Of a stretch of 5,124 bases of DNA, positions 5,062-5,124 are shown one piece after another. Origin of the DNA: an archaeon (lineage in GTDB: Archaea > Thermoproteota > Bathyarchaeia > TCS64); the NCBI GenBank assembly GCA_020444005.1, contig JAHLLU010000168.1:1-5124 (forward strand), in the 5' to 3' direction. The notes below the pieces were generated by a model that saw only the letters and a program-made list of their open reading frames with translations, was not told where the DNA came from and made no database searches. A program made the position numbers and the translations under genes. Within the stretch, counting starts at the first letter, position 1; the number at the start of each line of letters is the position of its first letter.

Positions 5062-5124
5062 GAAGCTTCCAAGGTATCACTATTTTTGACTCATTGGATT
5101 TGATTTAATGCAACCAGTAACCGG

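Noticed and set aside
5077..5124. C-terminal end of a convergent minus-strand gene entering from the right
   Set aside because: A minus-strand frame ends in TAG near 5077 and another in TGA at 5091, but only 10-15 codons are visible and none shows a recognisable motif.

Overview
This is an archaeal chromosome segment. The evidence is an STT3/AglB-type oligosaccharyltransferase carrying both the WWDYG and DxxK motifs, a UbiD-family protein of the archaeal mevalonate-pathway type, TATA-like boxes upstream of genes, Shine-Dalgarno sites where leaders exist, and a small protein resembling a eukaryotic proteasome-assembly chaperone. Base composition is moderate, somewhat below 50% GC by eye. I would guess a TACK-group (for example Bathyarchaeia-like) or related uncultured archaeon, but the window has no rRNA or other marker that settles this.

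Layout. Positions 1-2877 hold four minus-strand genes. In transcription order they are a 104-aa PAC4-like protein (2877-2563), a UbiD-family decarboxylase (2559-1228; 3 nt after the previous stop), a Gfo/Idh/MocA sugar dehydrogenase (1169-219; after a 58-nt AT-rich gap), and the first 73 codons of a nucleotide-sugar 6-dehydrogenase of the UDP-ManNAc dehydrogenase type (219-1; its start overlaps the previous stop by 1 nt). A 138-nt divergent promoter region (2878-3015) follows. It contains a TATA-like box for each direction and an imperfect 14-bp direct repeat. The plus-strand STT3 gene fills 3016-4995. The last 129 nt are non-coding as far as can be seen: a T-rich terminator-like tract, a perfect 7-bp inverted repeat and an 8-bp palindrome.

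How the genes fit together. Three of the four recognisable enzymes belong to surface glycan and N-glycosylation chemistry or its lipid supply. The two dehydrogenases probably make an acetamido or uronic nucleotide sugar, and STT3 transfers the finished lipid-linked glycan to Asn-X-Ser/Thr in proteins. The UbiD protein is best explained as anhydromevalonate phosphate decarboxylase, which feeds isoprenoid synthesis and hence membrane lipids and the dolichol carrier. The co-operation is inferred from gene order and family knowledge; the motifs themselves are visible.

The most interesting items are the PAC4-like small protein, the divergent promoter with its repeats and a four-codon mini-ORF, the mid-gene codon-usage shift in STT3, the Asn-X-Thr sequon inside the STT3 substrate-binding loop, and the missing acidic cofactor residue in the partial dehydrogenase. 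I see no CRISPR array, transposon, tRNA or rRNA.
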